NCBI GenBank assembly: GCA_965217095.1
Contig: OZ244235.1
Location: 5,518,001 to 5,582,000 of the forward strand
DNA length: 64,000 bases
Source of the DNA: CAYNZV01 sp965217095
GTDB taxonomy: Bacteria; Latescibacterota; UBA2968; UBA8231
Reading direction: 5' to 3'
In this document: positions 17,142 through 26,966 of the stretch, piece after piece
Layout of the letters: each line of letters starts with the position of its first letter
Numbering within the stretch: the first letter of the stretch is position 1
Program-made: the position numbers and the translations under genes
The notes under the pieces: model-generated
Told to the model about the DNA's origin: nothing
Seen by the model: only the letters and a program-made list of their open reading frames with translations
Databases searched by the model: none

Positions 17142-19106
17142 CTACACCGCTTCTTTGATCGCTCCGCGCATCTTGAGGATGTACTTGGATCGTTCCAGCG
17201 GCGAAATTCCCTTATACTGGCGCTCGACTCCTTCCCCGCGAGGACATGGCCCATAACCGCCATAATGGAAGGTGTATTTGGCGGTTCCCCCGGTCATCGA
17301 ACTTAGCCGGATGGGGAAATTCATAGACGTCGCCAGCGGAATACGGCCGCCGACGACCACCTGCCCATGGTCCGTCTGTGTGGGCTCGACGGTTCCTCGG
17401 CCATTGACGATCTCCGAGGTGATCTTGCCGACAAAGCTCTCCGGCGTCTCGATGCGGAACGATAGAATCGGCTCCAGCAGGATCGTGTCGGTTTCGGTCA
17501 GCCCCTGCAATACCGCGATGTTTGTTGCCAGCTTGAAGTTCCCGGGCCGGCTGTGAAGAACGTGATCGCTGCCTTCGACTAACGTGATCTTGAGGTCGGT
17601 CACTTCCCACCCCTTAATTCCCTGCTTTAACGCGCAGTGGATCGAGCTCTCGATCTCACTCTGGTACTTTGCTTTGACATCGTTTACACTGACTTCGGAG
17701 GAATAGACCACACCGCTGCCGCGCTCTGCCGGCTCGAGCAGGTACTTCACGATCGCCCAGCAGGGTTTCGGCATCGTGTATCGTTCGATCCCGTAACCGG
17801 TCGCAGCCGGCGTCTCCTTGTATAAAACGGTGGGATCGTCGAACCTGGCCTGGATACCGAACCTGGTATCGAGCAGCTCCGTCAGAATCTCGGTCTGGAT
17901 GGTGCCCATGATCTTCACGTGCAGCTCACGCTCGTCATCGAACCAGGTGAAGTTCAGATGTGGATCCTCGCTCGACAGCTGCTGCAGCGCTTGAGCCAGT
18001 CTCGCATGATCGGTTTCATCCGCGGGAATTGCCCGAACGCTGAGTAGCGGTTCGCTGAGCTCGTAGGTACCGGGAACAGGCCCCGCATCTCCCAGGACAT
18101 CTCCGATCTGCACATCGGGCATGCCGCAGACGAAGCCGATGTCGCCGGCGTTCAGGACGCCAGCATCCTCATACCGATGCCCCAACGACTTCTTGATCTG
18201 AGTCACCTTTTCCATCCGATCGGCGGTGACATTCCTCACCGTATCCCGATTCGAGAGCCGCCCGGCAAACAACCGCACCCCGGCTACCCTGCCGAGCTTC
18301 GCATCATGATCGAGGCGGAACACCACGCCGGACGGCGGCGCATCGACCTGCGCTTGAGCGTCCGGGAAGTAGCTGACGACCCCATCGAGGAGAGGCACTA
18401 TACCAATGCCGCCTTTCGCGACCCCGCAGAACACCGGGAAGAGCTCTCGTTGAGGCACACAATGGACGATCGTGTCATGCAAATCCCGGAAAGACAGCAA
18501 CTCATCGCCCAGATATCTTTCCAACAGCAGGTCATCCTTGGCGGCTACGGTCTCGGCGAGCAGCTGCAGGCCGTCTTCGTCGAGGGCGGAGACCGCCGCC
18601 GCTGTCGTTCCACTACCTACAGGTTGATTGAACAGCGCCGAATCGGGGGAAAATCGGCGTTTCAGATCGGCGACGACAGCTGCCGCATTGGCACCCACCC
18701 GATCGAGCTTGTTGACAAACAGAACAACCGGGATGTCGAGTGCTTCAAGCGCCTTCCAGATCGTCTCCGTGTGGGACTGAATGCCTTCTACCGCGGACAA
18801 AACCAGAATTGCACAGTCGAGAATCCGCAGGGAACGCTCCACTTCAGCCGCAAAGTCCACGTGTCCGGGGGTATCGATCAGATTGATCTGCACGTCTTGC
18901 CAGGTAAAGGACAACGTTGTTGCGCGCACGGATATCCCGCGGCGCCTCTCGACCTCGAGCCCGTCGGAAAGACTGGTCCCCTTGTCGACGTTTCCCACCG
19001 CTCGGATGGCGCCGCCCAGAAATAGCATGTTCTCGGTGACCGTCGTCTTGCCGGCATCGACATGGGCGAGGATGCCGAGATTTCTAATCCTGCTTTTCAT
19101 CGTCAC
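17142..19106 (-). CDS. TetM/TetO/TetQ-like translational GTPase (ribosomal protection protein family)
   Basis: 654 residues with an EF-G-like layout. The GTPase motifs are AHVDAGKTT (G1), RRRGISV (G2), DTPGHVDF (G3) and NKLDR (G4). They are followed by the translation-factor beta barrel, and the C-terminus has domain IV/V features (SMTGGTAKYTFHYGGYG). Length and domain layout match the ribosomal protection family (about 640-660 residues), not EF-G (about 700). Characterised members remove tetracycline from the ribosome; homologues in uncultured bacteria need not confer resistance. A second Met at codon 3 is an alternative start. No mobile element is directly attached. Confidence 0.85.
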   Translation of the reverse strand: MTMKSRIRNLGILAHVDAGKTTVTENMLFLGGAIRAVGNVDKGTSLSDGLEVERRRGISVRATTLSFTWQDVQINLIDTPGHVDFAAEVERSLRILDCAILVLSAVEGIQSHTETIWKALEALDIPVVLFVNKLDRVGANAAAVVADLKRRFSPDSALFNQPVGSGTTAAAVSALDEDGLQLLAETVAAKDDLLLERYLGDELLSFRDLHDTIVHCVPQRELFPVFCGVAKGGIGIVPLLDGVVSYFPDAQAQVDAPPSGVVFRLDHDAKLGRVAGVRLFAGRLSNRDTVRNVTADRMEKVTQIKKSLGHRYEDAGVLNAGDIGFVCGMPDVQIGDVLGDAGPVPGTYELSEPLLSVRAIPADETDHARLAQALQQLSSEDPHLNFTWFDDERELHVKIMGTIQTEILTELLDTRFGIQARFDDPTVLYKETPAATGYGIERYTMPKPCWAIVKYLLEPAERGSGVVYSSEVSVNDVKAKYQSEIESSIHCALKQGIKGWEVTDLKITLVEGSDHVLHSRPGNFKLATNIAVLQGLTETDTILLEPILSFRIETPESFVGKITSEIVNGRGTVEPTQTDHGQVVVGGRIPLATSMNFPIRLSSMTGGTAKYTFHYGGYGPCPRGEGVERQYKGISPLERSKYILKMRGAIKEAV

Positions 19107-19180
19107 CCGTTCTTGCGGTCGAATGGCTGTTTCTGCCTGGTGTCATCTGATTCGGTCCGCCGGAGCGGCTGGTCGCAACA

Positions 19181-20008
19181 CTATTGCGTCAGCGGCCAGA
19201 TATCCGGCGAGTAGGCTTCGCGGTCGAACAGGCTCCGCCGGTAGGCACTGACATCCTCGAGCCAATGGGGCGGGACAGGCTGGGTGTAGCGGTGGGGAGG
19301 ACCGATCTCCTTGAAGACGTAATTGAAGAGAATCCTGTACTCCTGCGGCGAATCGACCGGTTTGGGTGAGACACCGTGGAAGCAGCGGGCATTGAGAAAC
19401 ACCATACTGCCCGGAGGAAGCTCCAGAGCTCGAACCTCGAGGTGGCGTCCTGCTTCCTCATCGTGCTCGCCAACCAGCAGACTCTCCCCCGTAACGCCCG
19501 GCAGTGGCGCGACTCGGTGGCTACCGGGGATGACGTATAATTCGGCGTCGCCGCGAGTGAATCCCAGAGGGTAGTAGAGCATCTGGATATACCAGCGCCC
19601 GCGCTCTTCGATGTTGATCGGGCTGTCGTGGTTCCAGTGATGGTGATCCTGGTGAAAGCGCAGGCGCCCGGCCCCACGTGAGGTCAGACCGATGGTGGAG
19701 TGGCAGAAATGGAAACCGTCGCTGTCCAGAGCATGAAGCAGGGCGGTGACGAAAGGGGCATCGAATAACCGGTCCGACCAGATTTGCTTGTTGTTCCAAT
19801 CGCGAATGCCCAGTCCAAGCTCTCGGTCCGTTTCAGGTTTCGCCAGGTGTTCGGCGACCGTCTCGTGAGCCAGGATCTCGTCGATGAGACCGCGCAAAGC
19901 CGCGTCGCACAACACATCCGGGAAGGCGACATATCCATCCTCGTGGAAGGCGGTAAGGTCGTCCGGTGACGGTGCCGTAGGCCGAAATGGATCTGTGGCA
20001 GTAGTCAT
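19181..20008 (-). CDS. Phytanoyl-CoA dioxygenase (PhyH) family oxygenase
   Basis: About 275 residues from the ATG at 20008 (AGGAAG upstream; a Met seven codons earlier is less well supported). The iron triad is visible as FHQDHHHW and the distal His in CFHGVSPK; Arg in EYRILFNYVF may hold 2-oxoglutarate. The loop MLYYPLGFTRGDAELYVIPGSHR is typical of the family. The substrate is unknown. It diverges from the glycosidase-like gene at 20146, and the 137-bp gap presumably carries both promoters. Confidence 0.87.
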   Translation of the reverse strand: MTTATDPFRPTAPSPDDLTAFHEDGYVAFPDVLCDAALRGLIDEILAHETVAEHLAKPETDRELGLGIRDWNNKQIWSDRLFDAPFVTALLHALDSDGFHFCHSTIGLTSRGAGRLRFHQDHHHWNHDSPINIEERGRWYIQMLYYPLGFTRGDAELYVIPGSHRVAPLPGVTGESLLVGEHDEEAGRHLEVRALELPPGSMVFLNARCFHGVSPKPVDSPQEYRILFNYVFKEIGPPHRYTQPVPPHWLEDVSAYRRSLFDREAYSPDIWPLTQ

Positions 20009-20145
20009 ACGGTCAGCTTCCTGGGCCACGTGGGTGGTGGAGGCGGGGATATCTGTTCATTTTCCACGTACACGTAACGAGAATAACGCAAGCGTTTGCA
20101 CCGAGACAAGCCTGGCCGATCGCTGACCTGGCAACGGGAGGAGCT

Positions 20146-22359
20146 ATGAGTCCACAAGATCCGACTAGATCGAAACACGCGGGGGCCACCGCCGCGAGAT
20201 TAAAGGAACTGCCCTACGAGAAGCGGGTCTGCCGGCTGGAGGACACCGGTATTCTGCGACCCAAACGGGCTGCTGGCGAACGTTCCCTCGAGGACGACGT
20301 CGCGATGCTCAAAGAAGTGGGACTCGAAGTCCTGGTTATCGGACCGGAGCTCTTCAGAGAGTTGCCCAGCTTCAAGTCGGACGTGATTCCCCCGCCTCCC
20401 GATGACGATCCGGATTGGGTGCCTGCGGGCTTGGACCTGCTGCATAAGGCCGGAATTCTCGTACTCACCTACTATCCGCTGAATTGGCCATCCAAGCCGC
20501 TGGCGCCGACGCACCCGGAGTGGGGGATGTGTTATCTGGATGACGGCAGGCCGATTCCCAAGAGCCACGGGGTGGTCTGTTTCAACTCTCCCTACCGCGA
20601 CTGGCTGCCGGAATATCTCAACGAGTATCTCGATCTCTACGATATCGACGGATTCTATTTCGACGACACCAACTGGGGTTCCCATCTGGACGAATACCCT
20701 CAGCTGGAAGGCTATTACTTAGGCAATTTCGTCTCCTGCTGCTGCCCATATTGCGAGAAGCTCTTTCGCCAGGATACCGGGCTCGAGATTCCGCGAAAGA
20801 TAGATTTCGAGTCTCAGGAGTTCAGGCACTTCCTCAACTGGCGGTATGACACGTTCAAAAACTTCCTACATCACGTATTCGGCCGCGTAAAAAAGAGACA
20901 TCCCGACACTATTCTCGACCTGAATTATTACGGGTGGCCGGCAACCGACTGGAGATGGGGTCACCCACTGAATTCGCTACACCTGGAGGATGTGGACAGT
21001 TGTTGGTTCGTAGAGTCCATAACCGGGTCGCTGCGCGAGCCTGCTTTTATCGCCAAATGGCTCCGGGCAACCGGCACGCCATTCGCCGTTTTCCGAAATG
21101 TGGCGCAGACTCTGAAAGGGTTTCGCGGCGCTCCGTACGCCGAGCGGTATTCGGCCGCTGTTTTTTCCTTTGCGTCCATCGCCAACGGCGGCCAACCCTG
21201 TGGAGATCCCTTCGGTGGCATTTCGGTTCTTCGCAAAGACACTATGAAGTGGGTCTACGGGGAGCTACAGAAGCGGCGCGACTACATCCAGGGCGAAACC
21301 GTAAAGTACGTTGCGCTTCATCTGTCGCAGCAGAATAGAGACTTTCGCCCGTCGGAGTTGCCCAAGAACAGGGGAAAGATTCCAAAGAGGCAGACCGCGC
21401 AGAAGGACGCTCACGGTGCCTACGAGATTCTCAACCGCTCGCACCTCCTGTTCGATTTCGTTCTCGACGAACGTCTGACCCACGAGCATCTCTCCCAGTA
21501 TCGGGTGATTTTCCTCTCCAACAGCGCCTGCCTCTCCGAGCGGCAGTGTAACGACCTGAGAAAGCTCGTGGAAGAAGGCTGCACCCTCATCGCTACCCAC
21601 GAGACGTCGCTGTTGGATGAGCTGGGGCAGACGCGCGGCGAATTCGCGCTTGCCGATGTATTAGGCGTGGACTTCCGCGGCTCACACGGCGGCGAAGATG
21701 ATCACCCTGTGGTCTACGTCCCACAGGCTACCGAGTTGACACGGGAATTCGGGCATGTGATCTGCTTCTACGGTCAGGAATCTTCGGTGTCCGTTCGTCC
21801 TGACGCAGATGTACAGGTTTTGTGCACGCGAACCAGTCTCGAGGACCTGGAGAGATTCGATCCGGAGAAAGAGTACGATTCAGCTGAGCCGACGGTGACC
21901 GTAAACCAGTACGGCAAAGGCCAGGCCATTTACATCGCGGGGGACGTTGGCGGGGCGTACTTGAACAATCCGTACCCACCGTTGAAACGGTTTGTCGCCC
22001 ACCTCGTCAAGCGTACTAGGTCGCCCATGGAGATCGAGGCCCCGGAAGCCATCGAGGCCACGGCCGCCGTGAGAGACAGCGGCGAGCTGATGATTCACCT
22101 GGTGAACAATCCCACGCCCATACGCCCCTGGCGCATCGTCGACACCGAGGATGGGAACCGACAGAGGGAGTACGACTCCAGCTTTTTCGCGTTACACGAG
22201 GTCAACTCGATTCGCGACGTTCGTGTGCGGTTCAACGAATTCTCGGTCATCTCCGCACGGCTGCCGTTGAGCGGCGTTGAGCTGGCAATAGATGGAGGCT
22301 CCGTTGTCGTGCCGGAGGTTGAGTTGCACGAGGTGCTGCTGGCGAATCTGAACAGGTAG
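20146..22359 (+). CDS. Putative glycoside hydrolase with TIM barrel and GATase-like (beta-galactosidase trimerisation-like) domain
   Basis: 737 residues behind a strong GGGAGGAG ribosome site, with no signal peptide. The first 380 residues look like a TIM barrel of the uncharacterised GHL6/GH42-like group: YYPLNWPSKPLAPTHPEW, DIDGFYFDDTNWGS with paired Asp, CCCPYCEKLFRQDTG with clustered Cys, and VESITGSL. Residues about 440-640 resemble the GATase-like domain of such enzymes (YRVIFLSNSACLSERQCNDLRKLVEEG). A short beta domain ends the protein (LMIHLVNNPTPIRPW). It is probably an intracellular glycosidase for an unusual glycan; the catalytic pair cannot be assigned with certainty. Confidence 0.75.
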   Translation: MSPQDPTRSKHAGATAARLKELPYEKRVCRLEDTGILRPKRAAGERSLEDDVAMLKEVGLEVLVIGPELFRELPSFKSDVIPPPPDDDPDWVPAGLDLLHKAGILVLTYYPLNWPSKPLAPTHPEWGMCYLDDGRPIPKSHGVVCFNSPYRDWLPEYLNEYLDLYDIDGFYFDDTNWGSHLDEYPQLEGYYLGNFVSCCCPYCEKLFRQDTGLEIPRKIDFESQEFRHFLNWRYDTFKNFLHHVFGRVKKRHPDTILDLNYYGWPATDWRWGHPLNSLHLEDVDSCWFVESITGSLREPAFIAKWLRATGTPFAVFRNVAQTLKGFRGAPYAERYSAAVFSFASIANGGQPCGDPFGGISVLRKDTMKWVYGELQKRRDYIQGETVKYVALHLSQQNRDFRPSELPKNRGKIPKRQTAQKDAHGAYEILNRSHLLFDFVLDERLTHEHLSQYRVIFLSNSACLSERQCNDLRKLVEEGCTLIATHETSLLDELGQTRGEFALADVLGVDFRGSHGGEDDHPVVYVPQATELTREFGHVICFYGQESSVSVRPDADVQVLCTRTSLEDLERFDPEKEYDSAEPTVTVNQYGKGQAIYIAGDVGGAYLNNPYPPLKRFVAHLVKRTRSPMEIEAPEAIEATAAVRDSGELMIHLVNNPTPIRPWRIVDTEDGNRQREYDSSFFALHEVNSIRDVRVRFNEFSVISARLPLSGVELAIDGGSVVVPEVELHEVLLANLNR

Positions 22360-22487
22360 CCGACCAGCATGTCGAGCACGTGGCGGGATAGCAGTGTCAT
22401 GCCGGATTCAAACGCGAATATTGGTTTTGCACTACCCGCGCATCGGGGCTTCGTTTAATTTAATTTGATGCCGCGATAACCACCCCG

Positions 22488-22817
22488 ATGCTAGGATCCT
22501 CGACCAGAAAGCCGCTCATGCCTTTAGTGCAAGACATCCTCGTGTTGTTCCAATCCACGCCGGGCCTGGATGCCGCTGTAACTGCCTGGTCCCGTTACGA
22601 GGCATCGAAAGGTAGTTCCATCCCTGATCTGTCTGACGAGGCGGAGCCGCCATATGGCACGGCAATGGAGGCGATGCGCGATGGCTGGCAAGTCATCCAG
22701 ATGTCGGAGTTGAAACAACGGTCGCCCGACGATGGGTACGAAGACGGCCCGCTGCCTTACCAGACGGTGCTGTCGAGATTCAATGAAATCGAGGAAGGGA
22801 ACGAGGAACAACAATGA
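22488..22817 (+). CDS. Small hypothetical protein coupled to a PhyH gene
   Basis: 109 residues (99 if the ATG at 22518 is used; neither start has a strong ribosome site). The protein is acidic and soluble with a conserved-looking core AMEAMRDGWQVIQMSELKQ and a PYQTVLSRF tail. Its stop overlaps the ATG of the following PhyH gene by four bases (ATGA), so the two are translationally coupled and may act together. No family is recognised. Confidence 0.65.
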   Translation: MLGSSTRKPLMPLVQDILVLFQSTPGLDAAVTAWSRYEASKGSSIPDLSDEAEPPYGTAMEAMRDGWQVIQMSELKQRSPDDGYEDGPLPYQTVLSRFNEIEEGNEEQQ

Positions 22818-23638
22818 CGGAGCATCTGCTGTCATCGGTGCAGATGGCACAATTCGTAAGCCACGGGTATCTGAAATTCGACGACATGGTGCCGAGGGAT
22901 CTGTGTGAAGGCTGTCTCGAGGAGATGCGAAACAACAAGGGGTACCTCGAGGTGGGAACGCCTTTCGAGGAGACCTGGCCGCAGGGAACAGCCCTGGGCG
23001 ACGTGTTCCGCCTGCCCGCAGTGCAGGGATTGATCCACTCACTGGTTGGTCCCGACCCGCTCTACGACCATCATGCTGCCCACTATTTGGGCGCACAGAA
23101 GCTGATGGGACCGAACAAGCACCAGGATTCGGTGATCGATTTCCGTGAGAACTATTTCGACATCCAGCTGTCGCTTTTCCCCGAGGACACCCCCGACGAA
23201 ATGGGAGGCACCTTTCTGATCCCCGGGACTCAGTTTCGCAATGTGCGTACCGGAGAAATCAGCATTTACCAGCATATGCGAGACAAGGTCTGGGCTTCCT
23301 GCTCGGCCGGCACCATGTACGTATGGAACACCCGTGTCTGGCACGGCGCTCGCAGCAACCGCACCGATCGGGAACGGTACATGTACAAGCTGCGTTTGAA
23401 TCCAGCGCGACCTCAAGTGAGGAACTTCGACACCTCGGATCTGGACGATCCGGAGATCGGAAAGATTCTGGGTCACAATCACGGGTGGGAAGGGAACGAC
23501 CACCGCTACGAGCTCATGAGGCGGGTGAAACTCTGGCGTTTCGTATCCGATCAACCAGACTATGACGTGGGGGAGCGTTTCCTGCGCCGTATCGAATACC
23601 ACCCGCGTCCACGGGTGACGGGGTTCGTGGCGCGCTGA
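22814..23638 (+). CDS. Phytanoyl-CoA dioxygenase (PhyH) family oxygenase
   Basis: 274 residues. The Fe(II) site can be read as KHQDSVID (HxD) and the distal His in VWHGARSN, with Arg in RERYMYKLRL likely binding 2-oxoglutarate. The loop GGTFLIPGTQ is the family signature. The ATG overlaps the stop of the small upstream gene. A C-terminal extension (HNHGWEGNDHRYELMRRVKLW) is longer than in the other copies here. The substrate is unknown. Confidence 0.87.
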   Translation: MTEHLLSSVQMAQFVSHGYLKFDDMVPRDLCEGCLEEMRNNKGYLEVGTPFEETWPQGTALGDVFRLPAVQGLIHSLVGPDPLYDHHAAHYLGAQKLMGPNKHQDSVIDFRENYFDIQLSLFPEDTPDEMGGTFLIPGTQFRNVRTGEISIYQHMRDKVWASCSAGTMYVWNTRVWHGARSNRTDRERYMYKLRLNPARPQVRNFDTSDLDDPEIGKILGHNHGWEGNDHRYELMRRVKLWRFVSDQPDYDVGERFLRRIEYHPRPRVTGFVAR

Positions 23639-23685
23639 GAATCAGCCTCCCCCAGTTGACACGGCGGGGCCGCTAAGGGTTTACC

Positions 23686-25968
23686 TTGTCGAGTATCTCT
23701 CGGCCATCACCGCAAAAAGAGATGCGCTCGAAACCAATCTGGCGAGTGTTCGTTCTGGCCATACTGCTTGCGGGCTTGTATCTGCGTTGCGTCGGACTCA
23801 CCAGAGGGCTGAGTGATTTTGTCTTGCCGGAGGGACCGAGCGCTGGCGAAGGCAACGCGTTCTATCACTTTCACCCCGACGAAACAACCCTGATCCACGG
23901 GGCACTCGCCCTTAGTAATCCGCTAGACCCACCGATTACATCTTACGGCATGGTGCCGCTGTACCTGCTTCGCGGCTCGCTGGAAGCGGTCCATCTAGCG
24001 ATGGGATGGGAGCTGATCGAACTCTCTCCCGGCACGTCGCACTACCGGGTCGTGCTGGTGGCGAGGATGCTGGCAGTCGCGATCTCCTTCCTGAGTCTTT
24101 GGCTCACATACTCGCTGTGCCGGCGACGTTTCGACATCCCGACAGCCGTCCTCGCCCTCCTTTTCGTGGCTAGCGCTCCGCTCGCCCTGCAGCTGGCTCA
24201 CTACTACACGGTAGACGGACCGTTTCTGCTGACCGTGTTGATCTTCTTTCAAATCTTGCATAGGGCACTGCGCTCCGGCCGCCTCGAATGGTACGGTTTG
24301 GCGGGCATCACCGTGGGAGTGGCGGGTGCCGTTCGACTCAACGGGTTGGTATTGGGGATGGTTCTGCTGGCCGGTCATTGCTTGTGGGTAGAAGAGTCCG
24401 GCCGCTTGAAACAGATTGGTCGTCGTTTGCGGCTACCTCACCTGTGGGTGTCCGGAGGAGCCGCCCTTGTGTCGTTGGCGGCTTTGGAGCCGTATCTGCT
24501 GTTTGATTTCCAGCGTGTTCTAGATTCATCTGTCCACAACTTCGCTGGAGCGGTTCACATCGCGACGGGAGGGCAACTGACGTTGTGGAACCTGGCCGAT
24601 GTTCACACCCTACCTTATTGGCACTACTGGTCAAATCTGCTGCCCACAAGCGTGGGGTGGCCGCTTACCTTCGCTTTCGCCGCGGGTTTGATATTCTCGC
24701 TGCGGCGCCCCGAACGGTTGGTCACCTTGATGCTTCTGTGGTGTGGATGCCACTTTTTGTTGATAGGTGGACTACAAACGAAACACGTGCGTTATCTACT
24801 GCCCCTGTTGCCATTCTTTTCGATCTTTGCAGCGTCGCTTTTCACACACGGTTGGCGGCGAATCAAGAGCTTTCCTGGGGCCGCAGTCGTATCGATCGTT
24901 ACGTGTTGCACGGTCGTGCATGCCGTGATTTTCGGCATCGCCTTCTCCAAGATATACAGGGTCGAAGACAGTCGAATTCAAGCTGGACGCTGGATTGCGG
25001 AGCATGTTCCCAAGGGCAGCAGAATCGGCTTGGAAAAAGGAGCCTTCACCATGGGAGGGCTCATAAGTACGGCGAACTATCAGCTTGAGTTGCTGGGGAT
25101 GGAGATGCCATTCCATACCAGAGGGTATCTGACCTGCCGCGGTACCAGCTACTTTCTCCAGCATCACTTGCAGGACCTCGATCATCTGATTATCACCGAT
25201 GCCAATCGTTACGCACAGTTTGCGGCGGTGCCAGAGATGTTTCCCGTCGTATCGGGCTTCTATCGTCGCTTGCTGGATGGGAAGCTCGACTTTGAATCGA
25301 CCCGTCGCTTCAAACAATACCCCGAGCTACTTGGTCTGAGGTTTGAAGACGACGGAGCAGAACCATCCTTCCTCGGATTTGACCACCCGGCAGTTGTGGT
25401 ATTCAAGAGGAGGAACAAGGAGGCCTTGGGTGGCATTTTTGCTCGATGGAGAGAAGAGCTTCTAAATGATCCGAACTGTGCCGACAACCAACTGCGGCAG
25501 GCAGTAGCGCACTTGGGGGCGAAGGAATTCGACCGAGCGCAAACGGTGTTGCAGGAGGTATCAGGCCGATATCCGGATACAAAAATCTCCCATTTTCTGG
25601 CAGCGAAGATACATGGTCTGTTGGGTGAGAAGGATCAGGAGCTAGCTGCCGAACGTCGGTACACGGAGGATTCGCAGCCCCACAGATCACATCTCGCACC
25701 ATGGGCGACTTGGATCAGTCTGATGGAGCTTGGTTTGCCGGATTTCGCGGTGGACGCTTTGAAAATCGGCGTCACGAAAATCGGGCTGTACAACTCCGCA
25801 GCCCGCCGGCATATGGCCGACTACTACGTTTCCTTGGCCCGAAACTTCGAGCACCGCCACCGAAAAGAATACGCCGTAAAGGTATACAGATTAGCGATTT
25901 TGATCGACTCTGAACGGAAGGAGGAGCTAGCGGAACTGATAAGCAGATTGGAGACCGAAACGAGGTAA
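23686..25968 (+). CDS. GT-C (PMT/ArnT-type) membrane glycosyltransferase with C-terminal helical repeats
   Basis: 760 residues. The first transmembrane helix (VFVLAILLAGLYLRCVGL) is followed by a periplasmic loop with HFHPDE, the catalytic Asp-Glu position of PMT/ArnT-like enzymes at about residues 65-66. About ten more hydrophobic helices extend to residue 420. A soluble region follows and the end carries TPR-like helices (HLGAKEFDRAQTVLQEVSGRYPDTKISHFLAAK). The enzyme would move a sugar from a polyprenyl-phosphate donor to an envelope acceptor. The start is a TTG at 23686; the ATG at 23722 is an alternative. Confidence 0.8.
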   Translation: MSSISRPSPQKEMRSKPIWRVFVLAILLAGLYLRCVGLTRGLSDFVLPEGPSAGEGNAFYHFHPDETTLIHGALALSNPLDPPITSYGMVPLYLLRGSLEAVHLAMGWELIELSPGTSHYRVVLVARMLAVAISFLSLWLTYSLCRRRFDIPTAVLALLFVASAPLALQLAHYYTVDGPFLLTVLIFFQILHRALRSGRLEWYGLAGITVGVAGAVRLNGLVLGMVLLAGHCLWVEESGRLKQIGRRLRLPHLWVSGGAALVSLAALEPYLLFDFQRVLDSSVHNFAGAVHIATGGQLTLWNLADVHTLPYWHYWSNLLPTSVGWPLTFAFAAGLIFSLRRPERLVTLMLLWCGCHFLLIGGLQTKHVRYLLPLLPFFSIFAASLFTHGWRRIKSFPGAAVVSIVTCCTVVHAVIFGIAFSKIYRVEDSRIQAGRWIAEHVPKGSRIGLEKGAFTMGGLISTANYQLELLGMEMPFHTRGYLTCRGTSYFLQHHLQDLDHLIITDANRYAQFAAVPEMFPVVSGFYRRLLDGKLDFESTRRFKQYPELLGLRFEDDGAEPSFLGFDHPAVVVFKRRNKEALGGIFARWREELLNDPNCADNQLRQAVAHLGAKEFDRAQTVLQEVSGRYPDTKISHFLAAKIHGLLGEKDQELAAERRYTEDSQPHRSHLAPWATWISLMELGLPDFAVDALKIGVTKIGLYNSAARRHMADYYVSLARNFEHRHRKEYAVKVYRLAILIDSERKEELAELISRLETETR

Positions 25969-25976
25969 GGCTTACA

Positions 25977-25991
25977 CGGGCGTTTCGCCCG
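25977..25991. terminator. GC-rich hairpin after the GT-C gene
   Basis: CGGGCG-TTT-CGCCCG forms a perfect six-pair stem with a three-base loop 8 nt past the stop codon. There is no T-run directly after it (a TTTTTTT run comes about 35 nt later), so it is only a weak terminator candidate. Confidence 0.35.
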
Positions 25992-26120
25992 CGCGCGGCT
26001 GACTTTACGAGACGAGACCGGTTTATTTTTTTCTTAAGATGATCAGGACGAAGAGATGTGCTCCGGAGTGGTGCCTCGGATGCCTCTCCTTCACATTGAC
26101 CTCAACTACGGTGCAAGAAT

Positions 26121-26942
26121 ATGAAAACCAATTTGACTCAAGAACAGATAGATGATTACAGACGCGACGGCTGTCTCATCCTTGAGGGATTCCTCGCCAA
26201 AAAAGAGCTGGAGACCCTTACCGCGGCGATCACCAAGTGCGTAGAGGAGATGGGATCATGGAAGCTGAGTGGTGAGGTGGGCAGGACTGATCGGTGGAAA
26301 CAGGGCAACGAGTATTACGACCGGGTGTTTATCCAGCGCATAAACCTGTGGAAGATCAACGAAACGGTGAAGAGCTTTTTTCTCGACCCGGAGCTGGGCG
26401 AGATGCTGTGCCGATTGGAAGGCATAGACGGCATCCGGGTGTGGCACGATCAGACGCTGCAGAAACAACCCTGGGCGAACCCTACGGCCTGGCACTCGGA
26501 CGACCCGAAGTGGTCGTTCCACACCCCCCACGCGATCTCGATCTGGATCGCCCTAGATGACACTACGGTGCAGAACGGCTGCATGTACTACCTCCCGGGT
26601 TCCCACAAGTTGGGAAGCTACGAGAACATAGCGATTCGCGAGGACACGGGTGGTTATTTCGAGGTGTTCCCGCAATTCAAAGGAGTACAACCGATAGTTG
26701 GCGCAATGAAAGCGGGGGACGCGGGCATCCACAACGGACTGACCGCCCACGGCGCCGGCCCCAACATGACGCCGGGGTGGCGGCGGGCGATGACCTGCGC
26801 CTACATGCCAGACGGAGCGACTTTCAACGGCATTCCAAACATCCTGTCGGCGGAGCAACTGGAGAACCTCGACGTGGGTGACATTCTGGACGATGAAAGT
26901 CAGAACCCGCTGGTCTGGTCGAAGGAGACGGTGGCGAGCTAG
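26121..26942 (+). CDS. Phytanoyl-CoA dioxygenase (PhyH) family oxygenase
   Basis: 273 residues. The metal site is WHSDDPKW (HxD) plus the distal His in LTAHGAGPN, with Arg in GWRRAMTCAY as the 2-oxoglutarate anchor. MYYLPGSHKLGS is the family loop. The N-terminus LTQEQIDDYRRDGCLILEGFL is a standard PhyH opening. The gene converges on the sulfatase at 26967. A substrate such as a modified sugar or lipid cannot be deduced. Confidence 0.88.
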   Translation: MKTNLTQEQIDDYRRDGCLILEGFLAKKELETLTAAITKCVEEMGSWKLSGEVGRTDRWKQGNEYYDRVFIQRINLWKINETVKSFFLDPELGEMLCRLEGIDGIRVWHDQTLQKQPWANPTAWHSDDPKWSFHTPHAISIWIALDDTTVQNGCMYYLPGSHKLGSYENIAIREDTGGYFEVFPQFKGVQPIVGAMKAGDAGIHNGLTAHGAGPNMTPGWRRAMTCAYMPDGATFNGIPNILSAEQLENLDVGDILDDESQNPLVWSKETVAS

Positions 26943-26966
26943 CCGATGGAGCCGGCTCCCGGTGCG

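Noticed and set aside
17142..19106. Calling the gene tet(M) and the organism tetracycline resistant
   Set aside because: Sequence supports only the family; function in this lineage is unknown.
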